A stretch of 33,910 nucleotides of DNA from Halolacustris sp051744345 (GTDB lineage: Bacteria; Actinomycetota; Humimicrobiia; Humimicrobiales; Humimicrobiaceae): positions 1 through 33,910 of the forward strand of contig JBNJCW010000014.1 in NCBI GenBank assembly GCA_051744345.1, in the 5' to 3' direction. Shown one piece after another: positions 7,785 to 15,963 of this stretch. Position 1 is the first letter of the stretch, and the number at the start of each line of letters is the position of its first letter. The translations under genes were made by a program, and so were the position numbers. The notes beneath the pieces were generated by a model. The model saw nothing but the letters and a program-made list of their open reading frames with translations. It had not been told where the DNA came from and ran no database searches.

Positions 7785-8742
7785 TAAACTAAATAAATCT
7801 ATGTCATATAATAAAATTTCCGGTTTTAGAGAGTTACCATTACTTGCTGTTATCTTGGTAATTGGGATTATATTATCTTTTATTTCACCTAATTTCTTAA
7901 ACCCCCAAAATATAATTGCTATATTGTTAGGTGCATCATTTGATTCAATAGTTGCTATAGGTATGACCCTATTGCTTATATCGGGAGGTTTTGATCTTTC
8001 AGTTGGGTCCATAGCTGGCTTTGGGGGCGTTATGGCAGGCAAGATGCTCGTTTATGGACAAAATCCTGTTATTGCTGTAGTAGTCGGATTATTATCAGGT
8101 GCTCTTATTGGACTGGCCAATGGCTTCATTATTGCAAAAATAAAAGTAAATCCATTAATAACAACCTTGGCTATGCTTTCAATAGTGAGAGGTACAATTT
8201 ATATAATTACTAAAGGACTAGGAATTCCTACCTTGCCTGATAACTTTAATATAATTGCCCAAAAAAAATTTTATGGATTCCAGACTCCAATAATTGTTAT
8301 GATTATTTTTATAATATTAGCAGAGATATTCTTCAGAAAATCAATTTTTTTTAAGCAATATTATTTTATTGGAGGAAATGAAGAATCTGCAAGATTATCA
8401 GGGATAAGAGTAGATTATTTAAGACTTTTAACATATATTATTTCCGGCACATTAGCAGCACTTTCAGGAATTTTGATGGCCTCCAGAATGGGTGGGGCCT
8501 TATCTACTGCTGGAACAGGAATGGAGCTTAGAATTATTACTGCTTGTGTAATAGGTGGATGCTCATTAGCAGGTGGTGAAGGTACAATGCTTGGTTCATT
8601 TTTAGGGGTAATGTTAATGGCATTGGTTGGCAATGCTTTTAATCTGCTAGGTGTATCAGTTTATTGGCAACAGGCAGTTATGGGGACAATATTATTAGTA
8701 GCGGTTTTGATAGATGTGTTAAGAAGGAAGCGAATGGAGTGA
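7777..8742 (+). CDS. Sugar ABC importer permease, RbsC/AraH type
   Basis: 321 residues, very hydrophobic, with about eight to ten predicted membrane segments. The family motif LLISGGFDLSVGS lies at about 67-79, and a cytoplasmic coupling-loop-like segment GNEESARLSGI at about 199-209. The C-terminal half has VIGGCSLAGGEGTMLGS, the conserved glycine-rich stretch of the BPD_transp_2 family. It overlaps the ATPase gene (start ATG at 7777, tggag-type ribosome-binding site inside the upstream gene). It presumably forms a homodimer, since only one permease gene is present. It is the last gene of the tight operon; 309 nt of AT-rich DNA follow. Confidence 0.95.
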   Translation: MGNKLNKSMSYNKISGFRELPLLAVILVIGIILSFISPNFLNPQNIIAILLGASFDSIVAIGMTLLLISGGFDLSVGSIAGFGGVMAGKMLVYGQNPVIAVVVGLLSGALIGLANGFIIAKIKVNPLITTLAMLSIVRGTIYIITKGLGIPTLPDNFNIIAQKKFYGFQTPIIVMIIFIILAEIFFRKSIFFKQYYFIGGNEESARLSGIRVDYLRLLTYIISGTLAALSGILMASRMGGALSTAGTGMELRIITACVIGGCSLAGGEGTMLGSFLGVMLMALVGNAFNLLGVSVYWQQAVMGTILLVAVLIDVLRRKRME

Positions 8743-8899
8743 TTTTTTTCGAGTATGGATTTTCATAATTAAAAAAATCTAGAAAATATTAAAAGTATAA
8801 TAGAAGAAGAAACATTATGGGATGAATCAGTTAAAAAAGTATAAAATTAAATCTAAAAATTAATAATATTTTTCAAATATACAACAGAGTAGGGGGAAA

Positions 8900-8920
8900 T
8901 TTAACCGATTATAGGTTAAA
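8900..8920. promoter_or_regulatory. Palindromic operator-like site upstream of the third UroD-like gene
   Basis: TTTAACC-GATTATA-GGTTAAA is a perfect 7-bp inverted repeat with a 7-bp centre, about 63 bp upstream of the predicted -35. It differs from the LacI-type operators at 709-761, so if functional it would bind another regulator, for example the winged-helix protein encoded at 10366. Confidence 0.4.
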
Positions 8921-8982
8921 TAGTTTTATAAATTCAAAGATGATCTAGAATTAAAGTAAGCAAAATGAAAATGGAATAAAAA

Positions 8983-9011
8983 TTGAGAATTATTAAATTC
9001 AATTTTAGTAT
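8983..9011 (+). promoter_or_regulatory. Putative promoter of the third UroD-like gene
   Basis: TTGAGA (8983-8988), a 17-bp spacer and TAGTAT (9006-9011) would start transcription near 9018, giving a short leader before the ATG at 9052, which is preceded by aggtga. The match is moderate, and the surroundings are so AT-rich that a chance match is possible. Confidence 0.4.
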
Positions 9012-9051
9012 ATCTATTCAAAATTTTAATATTATAAAATATAGGTGAAAG

Positions 9052-10311
9052 ATGAAATCAAGGGATATAATTAATACTGCATTAAACCATAACCAGCCGA
9101 ACGAAGTTCCAGTGGATTTTGGGTCTACAGCAACTACAGGGATGCATGTAAGTATTGTATATAAATTACGACAGTATTTTGGATTAGATGAACCTGGTAC
9201 ACCTGTTAAAGTAATTGAACCTTTCCAAATGCTTGGGGAGATAAAAGATGACCTGAAAGAGGAGTTATTTGTGGACACGGTCCCATTATGGGGCAACAAC
9301 ACATTTTTTGGGTTAAAAAAAGAAGATTGGAAAGAATGGAAGCTAAATGACGAAACCCCTGTTTTGGTCCCTGGTCTTTTTAATACTGAAAAAAATAAAG
9401 ATGGGAGTTTGTTTCAGTATGCAGAAGGAGATAAAAAATATCCTCCCTCTGCTAAAATGCCAGCAAAAGGATTTTTCTTTGACTCTATAATTCGCCAAAA
9501 AGAAATAGATGACACTAATTTAAATCCCAAAGACAATTTAGAAGAGTTTAGTCTATTAGATGAAAAAGACTTAAAATATTTAAAACAAGAAGCTGATAAG
9601 CTGTATAACTGTACTGATTATGCAATAGTTGGAACAGTTGCAAGTTCAGGTTTTGGGGATATTGCTTTTGTACCTGGACCAATGTTAAAGGATCCTAAAG
9701 GTATAAGGGATGTAGAAGAGTGGTATGTATCGCTCTATACCAGGCAAGAGTATGTAAAAAAAGTTTTTTCAGGACAGCTAGAGATAGCCTTAGAGAATTA
9801 TAGAAGAATTAATGAAATAATCAGAGAAAAAATAGATGTAGTTTTTATATCTGGAACCGATTTTGGTATGCAACAGGGTTTATTTATATCTCTAGATGTT
9901 TATAGAGATTTATTCAAACCGTTTCATAAGAAATTAAATAAATGGATTCATGAAAATACAGGATGGAAGACCTTTATACACACTTGTGGTTCTATATATA
10001 GTTTAATACCTGACTTAATAGATTCTGAATTTGATATATTAAATCCTGTTCAAATTTCTGCTAAGGAAATGGAGCCTAAAAAATTAAAAAGAATTTATGG
10101 AAAGTATATTACTTTTTGGGGTGGGGGTATAAATACCCAGAAGACTCTTGCGTATGGGACTGCTGATGATGTAAGGAATGAAGTTGAAAGGTTGATTGAT
10201 ATATTTAATAAGGATGGAGGTTTTGTTTTTAATACTGTTCATAATATTCAGGCAAATGTTCCCATAAAAAATGTTATTGCCATGGCCGAAGCGATAAAGA
10301 AAAACAGGTAA
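9052..10311 (+). CDS. UroD/MtaA-superfamily protein 3
   Basis: 419 residues. The N-terminus (DIINTALNHNQPNEVPVDFGSTATTGMH) is the characteristic opening of UroD-like proteins of the uncharacterised transport-associated type. Later landmarks are SLDVYRDLFKPFHKKL, the H-x-C metal motif FIHTCGSI (His310, Cys312), LIPDLIDSEFDILNPVQ, and a terminal GGFVFNTVHNIQANVPIKNV segment. It is longer than the other two because of an insertion at about 85-160. It is separated from the transporter operon by 309 nt with its own putative promoter. Family membership is clear. Whether it transfers a methyl group, decarboxylates or does something else cannot be told, and no corrinoid-binding partner is encoded in the window. 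Confidence 0.8.
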   Translation: MKSRDIINTALNHNQPNEVPVDFGSTATTGMHVSIVYKLRQYFGLDEPGTPVKVIEPFQMLGEIKDDLKEELFVDTVPLWGNNTFFGLKKEDWKEWKLNDETPVLVPGLFNTEKNKDGSLFQYAEGDKKYPPSAKMPAKGFFFDSIIRQKEIDDTNLNPKDNLEEFSLLDEKDLKYLKQEADKLYNCTDYAIVGTVASSGFGDIAFVPGPMLKDPKGIRDVEEWYVSLYTRQEYVKKVFSGQLEIALENYRRINEIIREKIDVVFISGTDFGMQQGLFISLDVYRDLFKPFHKKLNKWIHENTGWKTFIHTCGSIYSLIPDLIDSEFDILNPVQISAKEMEPKKLKRIYGKYITFWGGGINTQKTLAYGTADDVRNEVERLIDIFNKDGGFVFNTVHNIQANVPIKNVIAMAEAIKKNR

Positions 10312-10365
10312 ATAGAAAATTAATCAGGAATTTTCTATATTTATCATTTAAGACATTCTATGTAA

Positions 10366-10788
10366 ATGTATTTCAAAAATTTAAAAATTTGTAACATTTT
10401 GAAAAAAAATTTAGTTTTAAATTATATTAAGGAAAATCCCAATACTACTGTAACCAGAATTGCTAAAAACTTTAATTTATCACGCCAGAGTGTAAATTGT
10501 TTAGCACAGAAGCTGTTAAGGGAAAATTTAATTATTGTTAGTGGTCACGGAACTTCGACAAAAAAAGGTGGTAGAAGACCAAAAATTTTTAAATTTAACC
10601 CTGAAGTCAAAGAGAACCATAAAAGATTAAAATTGAATATTGATATATATATACAGAAGAATAGACAAATATTAGACTTTATAGCAATCACAGGTCATGG
10701 CTTGTATTTCAGTACCACCAGTGCCAGGGGAGGCAGGGTTAAATTTAGAGAGCAGGGCCTTCCGTGCCGGGGCATATTCAGGGAGTAA
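10366..10788 (+). pseudogene. ROK-type winged-helix regulator remnant whose reading frame runs into glgB antisense
   Basis: Residues 14-75 match the N-terminal DNA-binding domain of ROK repressors: ILKKNLVLNYIKENP, then TVTRIAKNFNLSRQSVNCLAQKLL as the recognition region, and the wing KKGGRRPKIFKFNP. The ROK sugar-kinase-like domain that should follow is missing. The reading frame crosses the island boundary at 10691, and the last 33 codons are antisense to the 3' end of glgB, so that tail is an accident of insertion. If the island were circularised at its 17-bp repeats, the same frame would continue through 160-243 and end at TAA 241-243, giving a different C-terminus. Either a truncated gene or a short HTH protein split by integration. 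No clear ribosome-binding site precedes the ATG. Confidence 0.55.
10691..10707. repeat. Right 17-bp direct repeat of the island (putative attR)
   Basis: Identical to 143-159. On the minus strand it contains the last codons of glgB (Tyr-Lys-Pro) and its TGA stop, so integration leaves glgB unaltered. The composition changes from AT-rich to balanced exactly here. Confidence 0.8.
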
Positions 10789-12590
10789 AGACCCCCCATA
10801 TTGCCCATGCCCGAGCCCCCGTATATGTCAGAGTCGGTATTAAAAATCTCTTCCCAGTAGCCTTCAGAGGGAACCCCCACTTGGTAACCAGTGCGGGGGA
10901 CGGGGGTAAAATTCGCCCCTATAAGAAGTACCTGGCCCTCTTTGGACTTCCTGAGGTAAGTCAGGATGCTGGCCTTGTAATCATTGCAGTCTACCCACTC
11001 AAAGCCCCGGCTGTCAAAATCCAGCTGGTGAAGGGCTTTCTCCTGTGCATACAGCCGGTTGAGGTCACCGGTAAGCTTCTTTAAGCTGGAATGAGGCGGG
11101 TAGTCCAGAAGGTGCCAGTCAAGGCTTTTTTCGTGATCCCATTCGGACCACTGGCCGAATTCTCCCCCCATAAAAAGCATTTTTTTGCCCGGCTGGGTAA
11201 ACATGTAGGCTAAGAGCAGCCTCAAGTTTGCAAATTTCTGCCAGTCGTCCCCGGGCATTTTACCCAAAAGCGACCCCTTCCCGTGCACCACTTCGTCATG
11301 GGAGAGGGAGAGTATGAAATTTTCATGGAAGGCATATATCATCCTGAAGGTTAAAAGGTTGTGGTGATGTTTTCTGTGTACGGGATCCTTGGCCATGTAG
11401 GTCAGGGTATCGTGCATCCAGCCCATATCCCATTTTAAGCCGAAGCCCAAGCCTCCCACATATACCGGTTTGGAAACCATGGGCCAGGAGGTTGACTCTT
11501 CTGCTATGGTCTGTGTATCCGGGTAGTGCTTGTAAACCTGTGTGTTGAACATGCGCAAAAAGTCTATGGCTTCCAGATTTTCATTTCCTCCGTATTTATT
11601 GGGTATCCACTGGCCCTCTTTCCTGGAATAATCCAGGTAGAGCATGGAGGCTACCGCATCCATCCTCAGGCCGTCTATATGGTATTTATCCAGCCAGAAA
11701 AGGGCATTGCTTATCAAAAATGACTGAACTTCATTGCGGCCGTAATTGAATATGAGGGAATCCCAGTCAGGGTGCAGGCCCTTTCTGGTATCTGAATGTT
11801 CATACAGGTGGGTACCGTCAAAAAAACCCAGCCCGTGCTCATCACGGGGAAAGTGCGAAGGCACACAGTCAAGTATTACTCCTATATCGTTCTGGTGAAG
11901 GCAGTCAACCAGATACATGAAATCCTCCGGCGGGCCGTACCTGGAGGTGGGAGCAAAGTAGCCGGTTATCTGATATCCCCATGAGCCGTAAAAGGGATGT
12001 TCCATTACCGGCATAAACTCTACATGGGTAAAGCCGGTTTCCTTTATATGGGCGGCAAGCCTGGGGGCAAGCTCCCGGTAGCTTAGCCATTCAGAGCCAT
12101 TCCTTGCCCAGGAACCTAGGTGAAGCTCATAGATTGATATGGGGCCGTCCAGGCGGTTATGCCGGCCTCTTTTTTCCATCCACCCCTCATCTTCCCACCG
12201 GTAACCCAGCTGATGGGTAAGGGAGGCGGTGTAGGGGGGTTTTTCATAATAAAAGGCGAAGGGGTCAGGTTTGTCTACCGAGTAGTTGCTGTAGCTGGAT
12301 ATTATATGGTACTTGTAGAGGGTATTTTCGCCTATCCCTTCCACAAAGCCTTCCCATATGCCCGAATCCCCCCGGGGGGTAAGGGGGCAGCTTTCCTTAT
12401 CCCAGCGGTTAAAATCCCCGAATACGGTTACCTTCCTGGCATTGGGGGCCCACAGGGCAAAATAATAGCCCTTTTTGCCTCCTGCCTTAAGGGGGTGTGC
12501 CCCAAGTTTTTCATAAAGCCTGAAGTGGTTTCCTTCATTAAAAAGGTATATATCCTGTTCGCTCAGCAGGGATTTTTTAATCTTTTTCAT
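10695..12590 (-). CDS. glgB: 1,4-alpha-glucan branching enzyme
   Basis: 631 residues, normal for GlgB. An N-terminal CBM48 domain (YYFALWAPNARKVTVFGDFN, about 42-61) is followed by the GH13 barrel: ELHLGSW, EFMPVMEHPF, the nucleophile region GLRMDAV with Asp311, the acid/base region TIAEEST with Glu364 or Glu365, and LSHDEVVHGKGSL with the transition-state His430-Asp431. It introduces alpha-1,6 branches into glycogen made by GlgA, whose gene is divergent and starts 134 nt away. Its stop codon lies in the right island repeat, and before the insertion it would have overlapped the treZ-like start. No strong ribosome-binding site precedes the ATG at 12590. Confidence 0.97.
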   Translation of the reverse strand: MKKIKKSLLSEQDIYLFNEGNHFRLYEKLGAHPLKAGGKKGYYFALWAPNARKVTVFGDFNRWDKESCPLTPRGDSGIWEGFVEGIGENTLYKYHIISSYSNYSVDKPDPFAFYYEKPPYTASLTHQLGYRWEDEGWMEKRGRHNRLDGPISIYELHLGSWARNGSEWLSYRELAPRLAAHIKETGFTHVEFMPVMEHPFYGSWGYQITGYFAPTSRYGPPEDFMYLVDCLHQNDIGVILDCVPSHFPRDEHGLGFFDGTHLYEHSDTRKGLHPDWDSLIFNYGRNEVQSFLISNALFWLDKYHIDGLRMDAVASMLYLDYSRKEGQWIPNKYGGNENLEAIDFLRMFNTQVYKHYPDTQTIAEESTSWPMVSKPVYVGGLGFGLKWDMGWMHDTLTYMAKDPVHRKHHHNLLTFRMIYAFHENFILSLSHDEVVHGKGSLLGKMPGDDWQKFANLRLLLAYMFTQPGKKMLFMGGEFGQWSEWDHEKSLDWHLLDYPPHSSLKKLTGDLNRLYAQEKALHQLDFDSRGFEWVDCNDYKASILTYLRKSKEGQVLLIGANFTPVPRTGYQVGVPSEGYWEEIFNTDSDIYGGSGMGNMGGLYSLNMPRHGRPCSLNLTLPPLALVVLKYKP

Positions 12591-12662
12591 AGGTCAAAAG
12601 CTGTTGTTTTAAACTAAAGTTAACAAAGATTATTATTAAAATCAATTAAACTTATTTTACAT

Positions 12663-12691
12663 TTAACATTTATATTACTTGGAGTAATATA
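12663..12691 (+). promoter_or_regulatory. Putative glgA promoter overlapping a palindrome in the glgB-glgA divergent region
   Basis: TTAACA (12663-12668), a 16-bp spacer and TAATAT (12685-12690) form a plausible promoter for glgA. TATATTAC-TTGGA-GTAATATA (12671-12691) is a perfect 8-bp inverted repeat that covers the spacer and -10, the position of a repressor operator controlling glgA and perhaps the divergent glgB. Confidence 0.5.
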
Positions 12692-12724
12692 TTATGTAAT
12701 GACAGCAAAAAAAGGGGGATGGAT

Positions 12725-14191
12725 ATGCTTATAGCCATGTGCTCAACCGAGGCGGTACCTTTTGCTAAAACGGGGGGGATGGCAGATGTGGTGGGAGCGC
12801 TGCCTGCGGCCTTAAAAAAAGTGGGCCAGGATTGTGTGGTGCTCATGCCTTTCTACAGGACCATTATTGGAAAAGATTACGATTTCAAGCTTATAAAGAA
12901 GGGATTAAACGTTCCCATGAATGATACCGATGAGGAGTTTTATGACCTTCTGGAGGCAGAAAGCGGAAAAGTTACCTTCTATTTTATAAAAAACGACAAA
13001 TTCTTTGACCGCAATTACATATACGGCAGCCCCAAGGGAGACTACAGGGATAATCCCAAAAGGTTCAGCTTTTTTTCCAAAGCCATACTTTCAGCCCTGG
13101 AGGAGCTGGAACTAAAGCCGGATATTATACACCTAAACGACTACCACTGCGCCCTGGTCCCGGTTTACCTTGACCAGATAAAAAAGGAAAGAAGGCCGGA
13201 AAAGGATTATTTTAAAAATACTTCAACCGTTTTTACCATCCATAATCTGGCCTACCAGGGGGTTTTTGACCCACAGGTGCTGGAGTACTGCGGCCTGGGA
13301 ACAGGATACCTGGATATAAACGGATTGGAGTTTTACGGTAAGGTAAACTTCATGAAGGGGGGCATACTCTTTTCGGATAAAATAACTACGGTCAGCCCTA
13401 CCTATGCCAGGGAGATAATGACACCTGAATACGGGGAAAGGCTGGAAGGGGTACTGGGCTCCAGGAAAAAGGATCTGGAGGGGATAGTAAACGGGATTGA
13501 CTACAGCATCTGGGATCCGGAGAGCGACCAGGGCCTGTGCACCAATTACAATATAAGGAATTTGAGCGGAAAAATGGACTGCAAAGAAAATCTGCTTAAA
13601 AATTATTTTGGCCGGGGCAAAAAGGAGACCCCCTTGATAGGGGTGATATCCAGGCTCTCCATGCAGAAAGGGGTTGACCTTATAGCTGAGGCGGTAGACC
13701 GGATTATGGATTTAGGCTTTTTTATGATTATTTTGGGTACCGGAGATGAAAAATACCAGAAGCTCCTCAAGCAGCAGCAGAGAAAGCACAAGGGCAGCTT
13801 GAGCGTTAACATAACCTACAGCGAGAAGATAGCCAGGTTCATATATTCAGGATGTGACATGTTTCTGATGCCTTCAAAGTATGAGCCCTGCGGGCTGGGC
13901 CAGCTGATAAGCCTAAAGTATGGAACGGTTCCCGTGGCCAGGGACACCGGCGGGCTGTCAGACACCATAAGCAATATAGGGGGCGAAAAGGATATAGACT
14001 CGGGGGCAACCGGATTTAAGTTCAGGGAATATGACAGCGCCAGGATGGTAGAGGCACTGAAGAGGGCCCTTTCCTATTACAGGAACGGAAGGCTGTGGAA
14101 CAGGATAATCAAGAACGGGATGAGCTGCGATTTTTCCTGGAAAAGCTCTGCTGAAAGTTACAAGAAACTTTACTTGAGCTTAAAAAAATGA
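12725..14191 (+). CDS. glgA: Glycogen synthase (ADP-glucose type, GT5)
   Basis: About 488 residues, usual length. It has the N-terminal ADP-glucose-binding motif FAKTGGMADVVGALP, the HLNDYH and FTIHNLAYQGVF motifs, and the C-terminal MPSKYEPCGLGQL with TGGLSDT, all diagnostic of GT5 starch/glycogen synthases. It elongates alpha-1,4-glucan from ADP-glucose. I prefer ATG 12725 over ATG 12719, because the run of G at 12713-12718 is then 6 nt upstream instead of adjacent and the protein begins MLIAMCSTEAVPF, as family members do. Its TGA overlaps the ATG of the histidine kinase gene (ATGA), indicating co-translation. Confidence 0.96.
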   Translation: MLIAMCSTEAVPFAKTGGMADVVGALPAALKKVGQDCVVLMPFYRTIIGKDYDFKLIKKGLNVPMNDTDEEFYDLLEAESGKVTFYFIKNDKFFDRNYIYGSPKGDYRDNPKRFSFFSKAILSALEELELKPDIIHLNDYHCALVPVYLDQIKKERRPEKDYFKNTSTVFTIHNLAYQGVFDPQVLEYCGLGTGYLDINGLEFYGKVNFMKGGILFSDKITTVSPTYAREIMTPEYGERLEGVLGSRKKDLEGIVNGIDYSIWDPESDQGLCTNYNIRNLSGKMDCKENLLKNYFGRGKKETPLIGVISRLSMQKGVDLIAEAVDRIMDLGFFMIILGTGDEKYQKLLKQQQRKHKGSLSVNITYSEKIARFIYSGCDMFLMPSKYEPCGLGQLISLKYGTVPVARDTGGLSDTISNIGGEKDIDSGATGFKFREYDSARMVEALKRALSYYRNGRLWNRIIKNGMSCDFSWKSSAESYKKLYLSLKK

Positions 14192-15963
14192 ACAGGGAAG
14201 CAAGACAATACAAGTCTACATTAAGAAAGCTTAATGTACTTTACCAGATATCCAGGTATGTATCCTCAACCCTTAACCTGGAAAATGTGCTAAGGACCAT
14301 ACTTACCGGAGTTACCTTTGGAAACGGCTTCGGGTTTAACCGGGCCTATCTTTTTTTGGCGGATAAAAGAGGCGAGTACCTGGCAGGGAGGATGGCGGTA
14401 GGCCCGGCCAGCGAGGAGGATGCTGCCCGTATCTGGAACCAGATCAGGGAGGAAAATTATTCCCTGGAAGGTTTCCTTAATGCCAAAAGCAGGGAGCAGA
14501 GGCACACCCCCTCCAGGCTGGATGCTGAAGTCAAAAGCATAAAAATACCCATAAAATCCGAGTGCCTCATAGCCGCTGCCTTCAGGAAGAGGAGGGTGGT
14601 TAATGTAGACCTGGAGGCTGATGATTTTAAGGGCCGGGCTGTTGAACCCCAGATAAATGCCTTAATTGATTATCCCCGTTTCTGTGTAATTCCGATGGCT
14701 TCTTTTGGCAGGACCATGGGGGTAATGATAGTAGATAATAAATACAACCGAAGGGATATCACCTCTGACGACATAAGCTTTCTGCTTATGCTGAGCCAGC
14801 AGGCTACCCTGGCTATTGAAAACGCCAATGCCTATTATGACCTTAAAAAAATTGTAAACAGGCTGGTAAAGATTAACCAGAAGATAAATTACCTTAAGGA
14901 ATACAATGAAAACATACTGGAGAACATACCTATAGGCATATGTGTGGTGGATACCGCTTATAATATAAATGCCTGCAATTCAAGCTTCTCTCTTATGGCC
15001 GGCAAAAAGAAGGCCGAGCTGATAGGCAGGCCCATCTCTTTTATAAACCTGAAGGTCAAGGGCAAAAACATAAAAAGGTTTCTGCGCAAGGTTATGCATG
15101 TACAAAAGAACCGGTCCTTTGAACGCACTGACTACAGGTTTGGGCAAAAGTCAGGCATATGCAACCTGAACCTGGCCCTGTTTAAGGTGGGAGGGGGCAA
15201 AATTGACGGGATAATAGTAATAATAGATGACATAACCGAGAAGGCGAGGATGGAGGAAACCCTAAAGGAGTTTAAAAGGCTGGCACAATTGGGAGAGCTG
15301 GCTGCCCAGGTAGCCCACGAGATCAGGAATCCCCTGGTGGCTATCGGGGGTTATGCCCGCAGGCTTAAGAGGAGGTATACGGCCGAGCAGGAAATAGAGG
15401 CAGGGGATCTCAATATAATTGCCGATGAGGTGCAGAGGCTGGAAACCATTCTAAGCAGCACCCTCCAGTTTTCCAGCAAAAGAAAAACGGCTAAAGAGCA
15501 TATAGAGCTGCTGGAGGTTCTAAGGGAATGCATCCAGGTGGTTTCAGCTTATGCAGAGGATAAAAATACGGATCTTAGTTTTGACATTGGCCCCGGCGTA
15601 AATTATATAGGGGTCAGGGGTTCTGCCCAGCAGCTCAAGCAGGCATTCATAAACCTTATTAAAAATTCCATAGAGGCTTCTTATGGCGGAGAGGCAGTTA
15701 AAATTTCTGTGGCCCGGGCAAGGGGCATGGCAGTTATAAGGATTGAAAACAGGGGATCCATAATTGAAAAAAAGGATATTGAAAAGATCTTTTTACCCTT
15801 TTATTCAACCAAAAAGGAGGGAACGGGCCTGGGGCTGGCCATCACCAAGAAGATAGTGCTTGAGCATGAAGGCAAAATTGACGTATACAGCAAAAAGGGT
15901 AATACTGTTTTTACTATAAAACTTCCTCTGGGAGGTGAAAATGAAAAAGATACTGATAGTTGA
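14188..15963 (+). CDS. Soluble GAF-PAS sensor histidine kinase
   Basis: 591 residues with no membrane segment. A GAF domain at about 20-215 is followed by a helical linker, a PAS domain at about 240-350, then HisKA with the phospho-acceptor His377 (AAQVAHEIRNPLVAI). The HATPase domain has N-box NLIKNSIEAS (about 489-498) and GTGLGLAITKK (about 545-555). It is a cytoplasmic sensor, expected to phosphorylate the receiver protein encoded immediately downstream. It overlaps glgA by 4 nt, so its synthesis is tied to glycogen synthase. The signal is unknown. Confidence 0.95.
   Translation: MNREARQYKSTLRKLNVLYQISRYVSSTLNLENVLRTILTGVTFGNGFGFNRAYLFLADKRGEYLAGRMAVGPASEEDAARIWNQIREENYSLEGFLNAKSREQRHTPSRLDAEVKSIKIPIKSECLIAAAFRKRRVVNVDLEADDFKGRAVEPQINALIDYPRFCVIPMASFGRTMGVMIVDNKYNRRDITSDDISFLLMLSQQATLAIENANAYYDLKKIVNRLVKINQKINYLKEYNENILENIPIGICVVDTAYNINACNSSFSLMAGKKKAELIGRPISFINLKVKGKNIKRFLRKVMHVQKNRSFERTDYRFGQKSGICNLNLALFKVGGGKIDGIIVIIDDITEKARMEETLKEFKRLAQLGELAAQVAHEIRNPLVAIGGYARRLKRRYTAEQEIEAGDLNIIADEVQRLETILSSTLQFSSKRKTAKEHIELLEVLRECIQVVSAYAEDKNTDLSFDIGPGVNYIGVRGSAQQLKQAFINLIKNSIEASYGGEAVKISVARARGMAVIRIENRGSIIEKKDIEKIFLPFYSTKKEGTGLGLAITKKIVLEHEGKIDVYSKKGNTVFTIKLPLGGENEKDTDS

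Larger units (their letters stand above)
8743..9051. other. 309-bp AT-rich intergenic region with possible gene remnant
   Basis: No intact gene. A stretch at about 8775-8843 reads, in one plus-strand frame, as a short peptide ending ETLWDESVKKV and a stop. It looks more like the C-terminal scrap of a decayed gene than random AT-rich sequence, but it has no start and no recognised family. Downstream are a perfect inverted repeat (8900-8920) and a plausible promoter (8983-9011) for the third UroD-superfamily gene. Confidence 0.4.
160..10690. mobile_element. AT-rich genomic island carrying a LacI / ABC importer / UroD-like gene set, inserted at the glgB-treZ junction
   Basis: This block is visibly more AT-rich than both flanks and prefers AGA and ATA codons where the flanks use AGG and GC-ending codons. 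It is bounded by identical 17-bp direct repeats. Joining the outside sequences at one repeat copy restores a tight glgB-treZ operon in which TGA (glgB stop) and ATG (treZ start) overlap. Contents in order: DUF6788-like gene (minus), LacI repressor, two UroD-superfamily genes, duplicated sugar-binding lipoprotein, ABC ATPase, permease, a third UroD-superfamily gene and a winged-helix gene. I find no integrase, transposase or obvious terminal inverted repeats, so the mobility mechanism is unknown; the island may be immobilised or have been moved in trans. Confidence 0.75.

Noticed and set aside
160..10690. Search for an integrase, transposase, terminal inverted repeats or a CRISPR array in the island
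   Set aside because: None is visible; the weak resemblance between the two inner ends of the island is no better than expected from AT-rich DNA.
10764..12617. Several plus-strand open frames of 60-150 codons
   Set aside because: All are antisense shadows of glgB.
12719..12724. ATG 12719 as start of glgA
   Set aside because: It abuts the G-rich ribosome-binding site directly; ATG 12725 has proper spacing and matches the family N-terminus.
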